DNA of 64,000 bases from CALFER01 sp964472395 (lineage in GTDB: Bacteria > CSSED10-310 > CALFER01), in the NCBI GenBank assembly GCA_964472395.1, contig CAYYMM010000003.1, forward strand, positions 53,366-117,365. Reading direction: 5' to 3'. Of this stretch, positions 35,124 to 44,861 are shown piece after piece. A model generated the notes under the pieces. The model worked only from the letters and a program-made list of their open reading frames with translations, ran no database searches and was not told the origin of the DNA. Position 1 is the first letter of the stretch, and every line of letters begins with the position of its first letter. The position numbers and the translations under genes are program-made.

Positions 35124-37268
35124 CTATTTACCGTACTCGAAGAAGTATCCCCGGCTGACGGGGTATTGAACCTCACAATTCCATGCCTTCTGAGCAGCGT
35201 ATCGCCCAAATTCGATATACTCGCCATACTGGTCACCCGCATGCATCGGGGCGATCAGAGCGGGACTCAACACGTCGACGGCATACGCGATCCCCTCCCG
35301 GATCATCCCCTTCTCACCAATGCCGCATCCCGTTACCGGAAAGAATGCGATATCGATGGATCGTCCCTTTAACCGATCGATCTCCTCACGATACTGTCGC
35401 TTCGTCTCCTCCCGCCCGCATGCATGATCTCCGGCATGAAACACCGTCACGCCATCGGTCGAGACAAGATACGCCACGCCTTCATCCGTGGACCGGATCG
35501 TGGTGATCTCGATATCACCCATCGATTTATCGCTGTCCGGACCCATGACGGTGTATGCATCATGCGGTCGCTGGGGATCGAATCCGAGAACGAAGCGGAT
35601 GCGCGGGATGGTCTTCGCCCAATCGAAACAGGCGGCTGAGTAATGATCGATATGGCGATGCGTGACAAACACAACGACATCCCGATCCCTCAGTTGTTCC
35701 GGAACGATGAACCCGCTGAACAGAGATGTTTCATCCGGCACGGGAGACCGGGAATCCGGCGCATAATCGAACACCAGCAGATGATTCGCCGTCCTGACCG
35801 CCCATCCACTGTGACCCAGATACCACACCTGCGCCTGTCCCTCAGTCGGTTCGGTTTGTTTCGAGCGAAACTCCGTGAGCTGCTCGGGCAAACGCGTATC
35901 ATCCGCGCCTCTTGCAATGAGATCGTAGGCGAGCTTTTTGAATTTGTGGGAAAACGCCTGGTCGAGAGGGGTCAGACCCTGTCGATCCGGCTGATCCGGG
36001 TCGGCGCCTCGGGACAGAAGCGCATCGGCGATCTCCTGTCGCCCTGTCGATGCCGCCACATGCAGGTCGCTGCGTCCCAATTCATTATCCTGAGCGCCTG
36101 GAATCGCACCATGGTCGAGCAGATAACGGACAACATCCGCATGACCGGTCTGGACTGCGCAGTATAGCGGTGTTCGCCCGGAATGGTCCCGCACATTGAT
36201 CAGCGCACCATTTTCGACCAGCAATCGAACCATCTCGAGACCCGCATGCCGGCTCGCGAAGTGAAGCGGAGTCATCCCGTTCCCGCAACGGCATTTCGGA
36301 TCGGACGGTGCGCACCGGCACGGATTGAGCGATGCACCATGCAGGATCAGGCATCGAGCGGCATCCAGTTGTCCGCTTACCGCGAGCGACAATGGGGTGA
36401 AACCATCTTCATCTGCTGCATCGATGTCCGCTCCCTTTTCGAGCAACATCGCAATGATCTCGACCGATCCGCGATTGGCCGCAAAATGCAGCGCGGTCCG
36501 CTTCCTGTGATCGACATGTCTGACATCCGCGCCTGCTTCGATCAATCGTTTCGCAGCATCGAGCGACCGGGGTCCGACGGCCCAGAAAAGCGGTGTGACG
36601 CCGTCGGGAGTCGCGAGATCCGGTTTCATGCCAAGACCCAGCAACTGATCGACCACCTTCGTGAGACCTCGTTGCCCCGCGAGATGCAGAGAATTGAGGC
36701 CTTCCGTTGTCGCACTGTTCCATCTGGCTCCATGCCCCAGCAAATACTCGGCCATCTCAGGGTTACCGGCCAGAATCGCACTCATGAACGGAGTCATCCC
36801 GGTGATCGATTTCACATTCACATCGGCATGTTGCTCCATCAGATACCGGACAACATCAAACCGGTTCCTCTGACAGGCGAAGTTGAGGGGTGTCATACCG
36901 TTGTTATCGCGTGCATCGAGAACGGCTCCGTTGGCGAGCAGGAAACGGATCGTGTCGAGATGACCGCCTGCCGCTGCATTGTGCATGGCCTGGCTGCCCT
37001 CGTTGTCTCCCGAATCGAGACGTCCTCCGATCGAATGGAGATACGCGACGATGTCGGTCTTCCCCTGCATCGCGGCAAAATTGAGCGGAGTCATTCCGGA
37101 AGGGAGCATCTGTTCGAGCACAGGACTTCCCTGCCCGATAGCATCCCGGAGCGCATCGATCGAACCGCTCTCGATCATCGCCTGAATGTTCCCGGCATCA
37201 ACGGCATGTGACGGAATCGGACAGCACGGAAGAACGAACAACAGCGCAAGCATCCATCTGATGGACAT
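35124..37268 (-). CDS. secreted ankyrin-repeat / metallo-beta-lactamase-fold fusion
   Basis: 714 residues. Signal peptide (MLALLFVLPCCPIPSHA). Residues ~30-470 hold about twelve ankyrin repeats (GMTPLNFAAMQGKTDIVAYL, NEGSQAMHNAAAGGHLDTI, GRTPLYCAVQTGHADVVRYL). Residues ~480-712 form a UlaG-like metallo-beta-lactamase fold: VWYLGHSGWAVRT, the zinc motif THRHIDHY, VFHAGDHACG and a final PMHAGDQYGEY. Metallo-hydrolases of this type cleave phosphodiester or lactone substrates; the ankyrin part probably binds a protein partner. A GGAGG precedes the ATG. The fusion is unusual and the protein should act in the periplasm or outside the cell. Confidence 0.88.
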   Translation of the reverse strand: MSIRWMLALLFVLPCCPIPSHAVDAGNIQAMIESGSIDALRDAIGQGSPVLEQMLPSGMTPLNFAAMQGKTDIVAYLHSIGGRLDSGDNEGSQAMHNAAAGGHLDTIRFLLANGAVLDARDNNGMTPLNFACQRNRFDVVRYLMEQHADVNVKSITGMTPFMSAILAGNPEMAEYLLGHGARWNSATTEGLNSLHLAGQRGLTKVVDQLLGLGMKPDLATPDGVTPLFWAVGPRSLDAAKRLIEAGADVRHVDHRKRTALHFAANRGSVEIIAMLLEKGADIDAADEDGFTPLSLAVSGQLDAARCLILHGASLNPCRCAPSDPKCRCGNGMTPLHFASRHAGLEMVRLLVENGALINVRDHSGRTPLYCAVQTGHADVVRYLLDHGAIPGAQDNELGRSDLHVAASTGRQEIADALLSRGADPDQPDRQGLTPLDQAFSHKFKKLAYDLIARGADDTRLPEQLTEFRSKQTEPTEGQAQVWYLGHSGWAVRTANHLLVFDYAPDSRSPVPDETSLFSGFIVPEQLRDRDVVVFVTHRHIDHYSAACFDWAKTIPRIRFVLGFDPQRPHDAYTVMGPDSDKSMGDIEITTIRSTDEGVAYLVSTDGVTVFHAGDHACGREETKRQYREEIDRLKGRSIDIAFFPVTGCGIGEKGMIREGIAYAVDVLSPALIAPMHAGDQYGEYIEFGRYAAQKAWNCEVQYPVSRGYFFEYGK

Positions 37269-37389
37269 GATGGTATCCTCCTCGATCCAGTCATACAGGA
37301 CTGATCAATTCCGGATACGTGATCTTTTCATGAATGTTCAGGGTTCGGTTCCGAAGCCTGCAGTAACGTTCCGCCAACAGTTCGCCCGA

Positions 37390-39318
37390 TCAGGGATGCC
37401 ACCCGAAATCGAACTGGCCGAAACTGCCGAACAGCTCCGTAATGTCACTGTTCGTCATCGCGGTGTACCAGACGGCTCCCGAGTAGGATCCGACTCCGGA
37501 AGGCCATGTGAATCGAGGGATCACATGAATGTATTGGATACCGGGATGAACACTCATCCGATAAAATGCGAAGTCATCGAATTCCGGCGCAAAGAAATAC
37601 TGACCGGCAATATCCAGGAGTACAAAAACCGGAACATCCTGGAATGTGTCATCTTCAACACTGCAGATCTGGACATCGACGTAACAGAGATCACCCGGAC
37701 CATAGCTATCGGATGGCATGAACACCATACATCCCGTAGCACAGCATTCGGTCCGGTCGTAGTAGTAATGATATCCCATATCCGCGATACCGGCATCATC
37801 CATCCGATCCGTTCTCGTGCTGGATTCGATCAATCGGAATGAATTTCCTGAATGCGAATATGAAATCTGGTCGACTGGGAGGTTCCCGGCGTTGACGCAC
37901 GGGCTGTCGACCGTTTCGCCCGACGCGATCTGAGACAGGTAATGCTGCCCATTCACTCCCGAGCAGAACAAGGGATCCGTGTTGATGTTCCCGGTTCCGG
38001 TGAATCCGCCCTCGATATCGCAGTACTGGATATCGGGAGTCAGTCCCGGAGCATGAATCTCGGAGATTTCATTCTGCCAGAGGATCGAATTGCGCATGGT
38101 CAGATCCGTCGTATTCAGAGCGATCGCTCCTCCGTCGTCACTTGCATGATTGTGATTAAATGTCGCATTGGTAACAGACGCCTCGGAATTCAGACAGTAG
38201 ATGCCCCCGCCGAACTCGTCCGCATCATTCATCTCGAAGAGACAACTCAACCACTGCATACTACTGGTATCGATGTAGCACCCGGACCCGGTCGTCGCCT
38301 CATTTGCCGTGAATTTGCAGCATATGGACGCTGCCGTCACCGAGTAGCCGAAGACCCCGGCGCCTCCGAATCCGGCGTTGTTACTCGAGAACTTGCTGAA
38401 GGCCATGACGAAGTTGGCGCTGTTCGAGTAAATTCCGCCTCCGGAATCGACAGCGGAATTCGAGATAAAATTGCAGTTCACAACCAGCGGTGTCGTCTCG
38501 GTGGCATGCGAAAAAAGAATCGCTCCGCCATCTTCACCCGCGGAGTTCCCGTAAAACGTACTCCGTTCGACCGCAACCGAATCATCAGCGTGTGGATAAC
38601 CGCAATAGATGGCGCCCCCGGAACCGGTCGTCGAATTCGAATTGAACTGGCACTTATAAACATTCAGGGATGAATACCGACTGTGAATGGCGCCTCCCGA
38701 TGTCGGCGCGTGATTGCCATCGAAGGTGCAGTTTTCGATATCCAGAGTTGCATTCGACTCGAATATCGCACCCCCGAAAGAACTGGATGAATTGCTGCTG
38801 ATTCTGCAATCCAGCAGCTCCAGGTTGCTGTATGGTGAGACCCCGATGCCACCGCCGGCGGTTTCCGAGACATTTCCGCTGATTTCGCAGGAGTCGATCA
38901 CGAGCGATGAATTGAACACGAACACCCCGGCGCCGGAAACCTCAGGAGTCGAGACGAGTCGGCCGCCTGTAATCCCGAAGCCTTCGATGCGGGTTTGACT
39001 CGAAGCGGGAGCATCTTCACAGACCAGCACCTGAGCGGTCTGATTGGCATTGATGACGGGCAGGATATCCTCGGTCGCACGAATCAATGTGACACCCGGT
39101 TTGAGGGCAATCGGAAATGTTTCCGGATACTCCGGATGATCCGCACTGTACGTCCCCATGGCCACGCGGATCTGATCCCCCGCGGCGGCAGCCGCCATGG
39201 CATGCGTGATCGATTTGAAATCGTAGCCGGCCGTATGCCCGACAGTTATCGTGGCACCCTGTGCCATTGCCGTGAGTAATACGACCAGCACAACAGGCAA
39301 GTACCGGTGATTCATCAT
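37390..39318 (-). CDS. secreted beta-helix protein with shared C-terminal module
   Basis: 642 residues. Signal peptide (LPVVLVVLLTAMAQGA) then TITVGHTAGYDFKSITHAM. Residues ~25-470 form a right-handed beta-helix with polymorphic-membrane-type repeats such as GGAIFESNATLDIENCTF, GGAIYCGYPHADD and GGGIYSNSANFVMAFSKF. The last ~115 residues are a well-preserved copy of the shared module (GPGDLCYVDVQIC, VPVFVLLDIAGQYFFAPEF, FTWPSGVGSYSGAVWYTAMT, final FDFGWHP). The start is supported by GGGAGGAGG upstream. An extracellular or surface role is likely; no enzyme motif is visible. Confidence 0.85.
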   Translation of the reverse strand: MMNHRYLPVVLVVLLTAMAQGATITVGHTAGYDFKSITHAMAAAAAGDQIRVAMGTYSADHPEYPETFPIALKPGVTLIRATEDILPVINANQTAQVLVCEDAPASSQTRIEGFGITGGRLVSTPEVSGAGVFVFNSSLVIDSCEISGNVSETAGGGIGVSPYSNLELLDCRISSNSSSSFGGAIFESNATLDIENCTFDGNHAPTSGGAIHSRYSSLNVYKCQFNSNSTTGSGGAIYCGYPHADDSVAVERSTFYGNSAGEDGGAILFSHATETTPLVVNCNFISNSAVDSGGGIYSNSANFVMAFSKFSSNNAGFGGAGVFGYSVTAASICCKFTANEATTGSGCYIDTSSMQWLSCLFEMNDADEFGGGIYCLNSEASVTNATFNHNHASDDGGAIALNTTDLTMRNSILWQNEISEIHAPGLTPDIQYCDIEGGFTGTGNINTDPLFCSGVNGQHYLSQIASGETVDSPCVNAGNLPVDQISYSHSGNSFRLIESSTRTDRMDDAGIADMGYHYYYDRTECCATGCMVFMPSDSYGPGDLCYVDVQICSVEDDTFQDVPVFVLLDIAGQYFFAPEFDDFAFYRMSVHPGIQYIHVIPRFTWPSGVGSYSGAVWYTAMTNSDITELFGSFGQFDFGWHP

Positions 39319-39424
39319 GACCTCCTCCCGACCGCCCTGTTCGAACCCATTTGGATAGTTGAATTAGATCTGAATTTGCTCTCCAAGTCAAATTAGGGAT
39401 GGATGTACTCGTGCAGCCGGACAA

Positions 39425-39453
39425 TGGACTGGCGATGCAAGAAAGGTTAGAAT
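39425..39453 (+). promoter_or_regulatory. candidate leaderless promoter of the BTAD regulator gene
   Basis: TGGACT (39425-39430) and TAGAAT (39448-39453) are 17 bp apart, and the -10 ends exactly 6 nt before the ATG at 39460. An AAGG (39444-39447) lies directly before the -10 hexamer, too far from the ATG to act as a usual ribosome binding site. The arrangement matches the antiporter and hybrid-kinase promoters. Confidence 0.5.
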
Positions 39454-39459
39454 TCGGGC

Positions 39460-42153
39460 ATGGATCTTCCGCGTCTCTTTCTTTTCGGTCCCCCGCGTCT
39501 CCAGATCGCCGGCACGACCATGGCTCTGGAACGGCGTGCCGCCTTCGCGCTTCTCGCCATTCTGGCGCTCGAGCGGAATCCCTGTCCGCGAGAGACACTT
39601 CTGGCGTTACTATGGCCGGAAACGAATCCGGAACAGGCGCGGAAACAACTCCGCAATACGTTGTACGAACTGAATCGCTCTCCGCTTGCAGGCATTATTA
39701 CGGCTGGCAGGCAGAACGTGCTGCTGAGTACCCACTCAATCCGAATCGATGCTCTGGAATTCCGGACCTGCTACTCGCTCTTTTCGTCGAATCATCCATC
39801 CTCCGGATCCCTGAGCGCTTCCAATCGGGATCGGATCGAATCTGCCATCGCGCTCCATTCAGCGCCATTCATGAACGGATACTCACTGCGGGACACCGTT
39901 GAGTTCGAGCATTGGGTCACAGGCCAGGTCGCGCGGTTCCAGACGGAACAGATCCACCTCCTGAATCTGCTGATCGACGATTATTACAATCGCGGTCATT
40001 TCGATCGCGCGATCCGGCATGCACGAAGTTTGCTGGCGCTGGACCAGGCAAATGAAAAGGCACACCGAACCGTCATGTCGATACTGTGGCAGACCGGACG
40101 GGGCGCCGATTCGATCCGGCAATTTGAAGCATGCCGCGAGGCCTTGAGGGATGAAGCGGGCTTGTCACCTTCCCACGAAACGATGGCACTTCTGAGCCGG
40201 ATTCAGTCTCAGACGACCCCTCCCCGACGAGTGTATAATCGTCGTTACACATTACCCTCATCTGTAACGCCTTTTTTCGGCAGAAAAATCGAACTCGATC
40301 ATCTGATCGGAATGCTGTCGAATCCAACCATCCGGCTCCTGACCCTGACCGGACCGGGCGGCAGCGGCAAGACCCGATTGGCTCTGGAAGCCGGCCTTCG
40401 GGTCGAACAGCAGTATTCCGATGGCGCGGTCTGGATCAATCTGGCGCCGGTTACCTCACCGGAGTTCATTCTCTCTGCGATCGAGGATGCGCTGGATCTG
40501 CATACTCCGCGGATCCGCGACGCACTGAGACCGAAGCATCTTCTCTTGATTATCGACAATGCGGATCATCTCGTGGAGGGGTTGGCTTTTCTGCCAGAAT
40601 TACTCCTCTCGGCACCGGACCTCCGCGTGCTGATCACCTCACGCGAACGTCTCAATCTCCAGGCCGAACATGTGTATGAGCTTGCCGGCATGCAGTGCGA
40701 CGCAATCCCGTTTTTCAATCTCGTCGCACACCGCAATTCCAGCCAATCCGAAACGACGCGGTTCAACCCCGACGCGGTCGGACGTGTCTGTTCGCTCGTC
40801 GGCGGAAATCCGCTGGCAATTGAACTGGCAGCATCATGGATCAATGTGCTGTCATGTGATGAGATTGCGAAAGAAATTGAACGCAGTCTGGGTTTTTTGA
40901 TCAGCAGGCGTCAGGACAGTCCGGAACGTCACCGGTCGCTCCGGGCCGTTTTTGATCACTCGTGGAATTTACTCAACCCGGGAGATCGGATCATTCTCAG
41001 CCGCCTGGCCGTCATGCGTGGCGGATGCACGTTGGACTCAGCACGATCCGTTTCCGGGATCGATCTGCAGGATCTCGCGCGGCTGATCGACAAATCACTC
41101 GTTCGAAAAGCAGCCGACAATCGGTTTGAGATTCATGAGATCATTCGCCAATTCGCCTGGGATCGTTTGAAATCGGACAGGGAGGAATGTGATCGTGCGG
41201 AACGAGTTCATGCGGAGTATTTTCTGGGATTGGTACAATCGTTGAGTGACGACCTGAAGGGAGCGCGCCAGAAAGCTGCGTTACGAGCGCTGGTTGCTGA
41301 AATCGACAACATCCGGCTCGCATGGCGATGGGCGATCGAACACGAGACTCTTGGCACTCTCGATGCCTGTCTCCTGCCTCTGTTCATCTTTTTCGATCTC
41401 GGAAGCCGAAACATGGATGGATGTGCCTTGTTCGGAGCAGGATGGCACGCAATCGGAGAAAGCCCACTCTCCGATGAACGCAGGCGAATCGATGCCATGT
41501 GCCGCGCTTTCGACGGATGGTTTCAACGGTTCTCGAGCGAAACGAATGCACTGTCACTGCTGAATCAGGCACTGAATCGACTCTCTCCCGAGCAGGATCC
41601 TGCCCAGTGGGCGGTCGTGTTTGATCTGTATTCATTTATCGGATCAAACGAACCGATACCGGACCATCTTGATCGACTTCGCCGAGTCGATGCGATCTTT
41701 CGCAGTCGGCGAGATGATTGGGGCGTCGCGATGAATCTCGAAGCCATCGGCGCACACCTTTATGAACAGGGTGATTGGCCGGACGCGCATCGTGCCATCG
41801 AGGAAAGCCTGTCGATTCGACGCAGAATCGGAGATGAATGGGGGATCGCGATGTCTCTCGAGATGCTGGGTCGTTTTTTCGAGGATGCATCGGATGACGA
41901 ACAGGCAGGCCGGTACTACCGCGACAGTCTCGATCTGCGTCGAAGAATCGACGCCGACTTCGGAGGCATGATCAACTGCTTGCAAGGACTGGGAAGAGTG
42001 GCGATGCGCAGCGGGGAGGCGACCCTGGCCCGAACGTTGTACGAAGAAGCGCTTACGTTGGCGCACGAGACCGTCAATCCGCAACGGATCAAAGAAATCA
42101 GTGTCAGATTGACCGAACTGAACCGAACGATCAGGGATGCCAGCCGAACGTAA
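39460..42153 (+). CDS. BTAD/NB-ARC/TPR transcriptional regulator
   Basis: 897 residues. The N-terminal ~95 residues form an OmpR/SARP-type DNA-binding domain (LPRLFLFGPPRLQIAG, LLALLWPETNPEQARKQLRN). A bacterial transcriptional activation domain follows (~100-250, HFDRAIRHARSLLALDQANE). A STAND-type NTPase comes next: Walker A TGPGGSGKTRLA near residue 300, LLIIDNADHL and VLITSRERLNLQ. The C-terminal ~300 residues are TPR-like (AHRAIEESLSIRRRIGDEWG and DDEQAGRYYRDSLDLRRRI). STAND regulators oligomerise on binding a signal and nucleotide, then activate transcription. The gene overlaps the convergent secreted-protein gene by 23 bp. The signal is unknown. Confidence 0.92.
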   Translation: MDLPRLFLFGPPRLQIAGTTMALERRAAFALLAILALERNPCPRETLLALLWPETNPEQARKQLRNTLYELNRSPLAGIITAGRQNVLLSTHSIRIDALEFRTCYSLFSSNHPSSGSLSASNRDRIESAIALHSAPFMNGYSLRDTVEFEHWVTGQVARFQTEQIHLLNLLIDDYYNRGHFDRAIRHARSLLALDQANEKAHRTVMSILWQTGRGADSIRQFEACREALRDEAGLSPSHETMALLSRIQSQTTPPRRVYNRRYTLPSSVTPFFGRKIELDHLIGMLSNPTIRLLTLTGPGGSGKTRLALEAGLRVEQQYSDGAVWINLAPVTSPEFILSAIEDALDLHTPRIRDALRPKHLLLIIDNADHLVEGLAFLPELLLSAPDLRVLITSRERLNLQAEHVYELAGMQCDAIPFFNLVAHRNSSQSETTRFNPDAVGRVCSLVGGNPLAIELAASWINVLSCDEIAKEIERSLGFLISRRQDSPERHRSLRAVFDHSWNLLNPGDRIILSRLAVMRGGCTLDSARSVSGIDLQDLARLIDKSLVRKAADNRFEIHEIIRQFAWDRLKSDREECDRAERVHAEYFLGLVQSLSDDLKGARQKAALRALVAEIDNIRLAWRWAIEHETLGTLDACLLPLFIFFDLGSRNMDGCALFGAGWHAIGESPLSDERRRIDAMCRAFDGWFQRFSSETNALSLLNQALNRLSPEQDPAQWAVVFDLYSFIGSNEPIPDHLDRLRRVDAIFRSRRDDWGVAMNLEAIGAHLYEQGDWPDAHRAIEESLSIRRRIGDEWGIAMSLEMLGRFFEDASDDEQAGRYYRDSLDLRRRIDADFGGMINCLQGLGRVAMRSGEATLARTLYEEALTLAHETVNPQRIKEISVRLTELNRTIRDASRT

Positions 42154-44368
42154 CACGATCGTAATCACCCCAGAGTGTCGTCATTGCAGAATCGGTCATG
42201 GCCGCATAGACTCCGATCCCCTCTGCGGAACCCACATCACTCGGCCAGTCGAATTGATCGATCACACTGTATTGATCCGCTCCCGGACGCACATCGATGA
42301 TCCGGCAATCTGCCGCACGCGTCCATCCCGGCCAGAAAAAATACTCACCATATACGTCCAGAAAAACGAATAATGGCGTCGAATGGGTTGTTGCAAGACC
42401 CGGATTCCAGACCCGCACACTCATCCAAAATCGATCTCCGGGGCCGAACGAATCAGACGGCATTACGAGTTCGACCGAAGGAACAGAGAGGAAATCCGTG
42501 GGGATTTTCGCGATGAATGCCTCATGGCAATCCAATGAAACCGACTGTGTGTGACCGACGACAATGATACTGGAATCAGTCGATCGGCACATGGCGGTCG
42601 CCCAATCATGTTCAACACCTCCTGCGATCCGATCCCATCGAACTGAGCCGGTGCGCTCGTGGCGGATCAGCCATGCGTCGGTATTCCATTGATCCGGTTG
42701 ATCGATGTTGGCGAGGCTTATGGTTCCATCATTCAATTCGATCGTGTGTATTCCGAATTCATGAAAGGAACCTTCCTCGGTCCGAGTCCATTCCGGGATG
42801 CCGTCCGGTCCGGTTTTGATTATCGTGCAATCCACCGGAACAGTCGTGTCACTCGACCCGGTGATCACGATCCCGCGATCAGCCGTCTCGATGAGGGACA
42901 TCGGATAATCGTACCCTTCTCCGGATTCATTGTTGTAGGTCTGCCACCAGAGCGAGCGGCCGGATGAATCGAGTGCAAGGATGGCATAATCCATGTTTTT
43001 CGAGCTGTATTCCGGAGATCCGCAGGCGATGCTCACGAGAACATTGCCATCGCGGGATTCTGTCACACACGTTGCTGAATCCGTGCGGGTACCGCCGAAA
43101 ATCGCCTCCCAGAGCATCTCGCCCGATTCATCGATCCGGATGATCCATGCATCGTCTTCACCCGCACCTTTCGATTCCGTCAGTCCACAAACAACATATC
43201 CGCCGTTTTCGATCCGACAGATCGAATTTGCCGAGTCGAGCGCGGGCCCTCCCAACGTCTTCTGCCACACGAGATCCCCCTGAGCCGTCGTCCGGACCAC
43301 ATAGAAATCCCGATTACCATCCGACGAAAACGAGTTACTGACACCTGCGAGAAGATATCCCCCGTCCGGGGCGGGACAAATCGCATGCGCGTCATCCGCA
43401 CGCTCCCCTCCGAATCGGATCGCCCGCATCAGATTCCCGGATGCATCGACAAGGATCAGAACCATGTCAGACCCACCGCTGGCAGATATCGTACCGACCA
43501 CCGCGTATCCGCCATCCGTCCCCACACATACACCGCGTGCGCAGATCGACGCATCCGTCCCGAACGCCTTCCCCCAGTCGATATTCGACCACTGCAGATC
43601 CCGTTGGTTCAACTCGATCGTTTCTTTTCTGAGGGGTCGATACCGGGCAGGCTGTTGTTCGAGAGCCACGGCGATCGCCTCTGCGATGTGATAGTTATAG
43701 TAGTTTCCACGAACAGCCGTCACGATCGGGCCATCGATAACCGGGGCGTGGTCGTCGCCGAGAAAGGTTGCGCCGGCAGCGGCATACTCGGCGGCAAACC
43801 GCGCAGATCCCACCACATTTCGCCCTTCAATCACATCCGCCGCAGCCAGTACACGCACTCCGGCACAGGTCGCCCAGACAACCAATCCGTTCTGAACAGC
43901 AGATTGGACCAACGTCAGCGTTTCGGGACTCCCGAGAAGATCGCCGTAGGGATTCTGTCCATACCGACTGCTCGCTGACATGATCGCAAGGACATCAAAC
44001 CGGCTGACATCGTCGATATCCGAAATCAGAACGTCTGTATGGAAGGAGGAGACGCCGGTGCTGTTTTTGAACCATGCACACGGTTCGACATCCTGTGTCA
44101 GGCCCGCCGCAGTCAGATTCCAACCCTTGCTTTTGAAGTTGTTGAGATTCAGAATCGTGTTCGCACCCCAATGATGAGGAATGAGCATCAGGACCCTGAC
44201 GTCCGGATTATCCTGAGAGACCATCGCCCGCAGGTGTCCACAGGCGATCAGGACAGACAAGATACCCAGGATCATCACGGTCATGAACCGACATCCCGCT
44301 TCCCGGTCATGCTCGGTCGATTCCATCAATCCCATCGGTCGTGCGCTAACGAACTCCATCTGTTTCAT
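42131..44368 (-). CDS. PfpI-like / propeller secreted protein with shared C-terminal module
   Basis: 745 residues. An N-terminal membrane/signal segment sits around residues 29-47 (FMTVMILGILSVLIAC). Residues ~50-235 match the DJ-1/PfpI fold with the nucleophile-elbow Cys in VWATCAGVRVLAAAD and IMSASSRYGQNPYGDL. Residues ~270-620 contain repeated GGYAVVGTISASG, GGYLLAGVSNSFSSDG and GGYVVCGLTESKGAG units, a delta-60-type beta-propeller. The last ~118 are the shared module (GPGDRFWMSVRVWNPG, LFVFLDVYGEYFFWPGWT, final VTFGWHP). The start is supported by AGGAGG about 9 nt upstream. A peptidase, amidase or ligand-binding role for the PfpI part is possible but unproven. Confidence 0.82.
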   Translation of the reverse strand: MKQMEFVSARPMGLMESTEHDREAGCRFMTVMILGILSVLIACGHLRAMVSQDNPDVRVLMLIPHHWGANTILNLNNFKSKGWNLTAAGLTQDVEPCAWFKNSTGVSSFHTDVLISDIDDVSRFDVLAIMSASSRYGQNPYGDLLGSPETLTLVQSAVQNGLVVWATCAGVRVLAAADVIEGRNVVGSARFAAEYAAAGATFLGDDHAPVIDGPIVTAVRGNYYNYHIAEAIAVALEQQPARYRPLRKETIELNQRDLQWSNIDWGKAFGTDASICARGVCVGTDGGYAVVGTISASGGSDMVLILVDASGNLMRAIRFGGERADDAHAICPAPDGGYLLAGVSNSFSSDGNRDFYVVRTTAQGDLVWQKTLGGPALDSANSICRIENGGYVVCGLTESKGAGEDDAWIIRIDESGEMLWEAIFGGTRTDSATCVTESRDGNVLVSIACGSPEYSSKNMDYAILALDSSGRSLWWQTYNNESGEGYDYPMSLIETADRGIVITGSSDTTVPVDCTIIKTGPDGIPEWTRTEEGSFHEFGIHTIELNDGTISLANIDQPDQWNTDAWLIRHERTGSVRWDRIAGGVEHDWATAMCRSTDSSIIVVGHTQSVSLDCHEAFIAKIPTDFLSVPSVELVMPSDSFGPGDRFWMSVRVWNPGLATTHSTPLFVFLDVYGEYFFWPGWTRAADCRIIDVRPGADQYSVIDQFDWPSDVGSAEGIGVYAAMTDSAMTTLWGDYDRVTFGWHP

Positions 44369-44506
44369 ACGATCGTTCCTCCTTCGGAATCATCCATAAG
44401 TTCCCTGGCATGCCGGACACATAGATCCAACCAGGCATCCTTGTGATGAACGTACGGAACGATCGTCTCAGTATCGTCTCAGTATTCGCCCCGATGGCTG
44501 ATTATT

Positions 44507-44845
44507 TTAATGGTCGCACACATTGTCCCCGGACTGGAGTGCTCCGCCGAGGTATGCTTCCACCAGTCGCTCCGGCGTATCGGATGGAGCGCCGATCAAC
44601 ACCTCGATCCGATTCTGCTCGAAAAGACTCTGCGCGCGCTGCCCCATGCCACCTGCAATGATCATGTTGGCTCCCCGCTCGGCAAGCCACCTCGGCAGCA
44701 GACCGGGTTCGTGAGGTGGAGCGACGATATCCTCTCTGCGCACGATTTTCTTCGTGCCGGAGTCAACATCGATCATGGCGAACTGCTCACAATGACCGAA
44801 ATGCAGCGACAGTTTTCCCTGTGCCAATGGAATTGCAATCTTCAT
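44507..44845 (-). CDS. NifX-fold (dinitrogenase FeMo-cofactor-like) protein
   Basis: 112 residues: MKIAIPLAQGKLSLHFGHCE and a central RGANMIIAGGMGQRAQSLFE, the hallmarks of the NifX/NifB/ORP dinitrogenase iron-molybdenum cofactor fold. HFGHCE offers His and Cys ligands for a metal cluster. Such proteins bind or carry metal-sulfur cofactors. It is the last gene of the sigma-54 operon, 16 bp after the NifU-Mrp fusion gene, and is the counterpart of ORP in Desulfovibrio-type clusters. Confidence 0.9.
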   Translation of the reverse strand: MKIAIPLAQGKLSLHFGHCEQFAMIDVDSGTKKIVRREDIVAPPHEPGLLPRWLAERGANMIIAGGMGQRAQSLFEQNRIEVLIGAPSDTPERLVEAYLGGALQSGDNVCDH

Positions 44846-44861
44846 CTCGATTCTCCTTCGT

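Noticed and set aside
36183..37211. Plus-strand frame antisense to the ankyrin protein
   Set aside because: Periodicity in this frame is a by-product of the ankyrin repeats on the minus strand.
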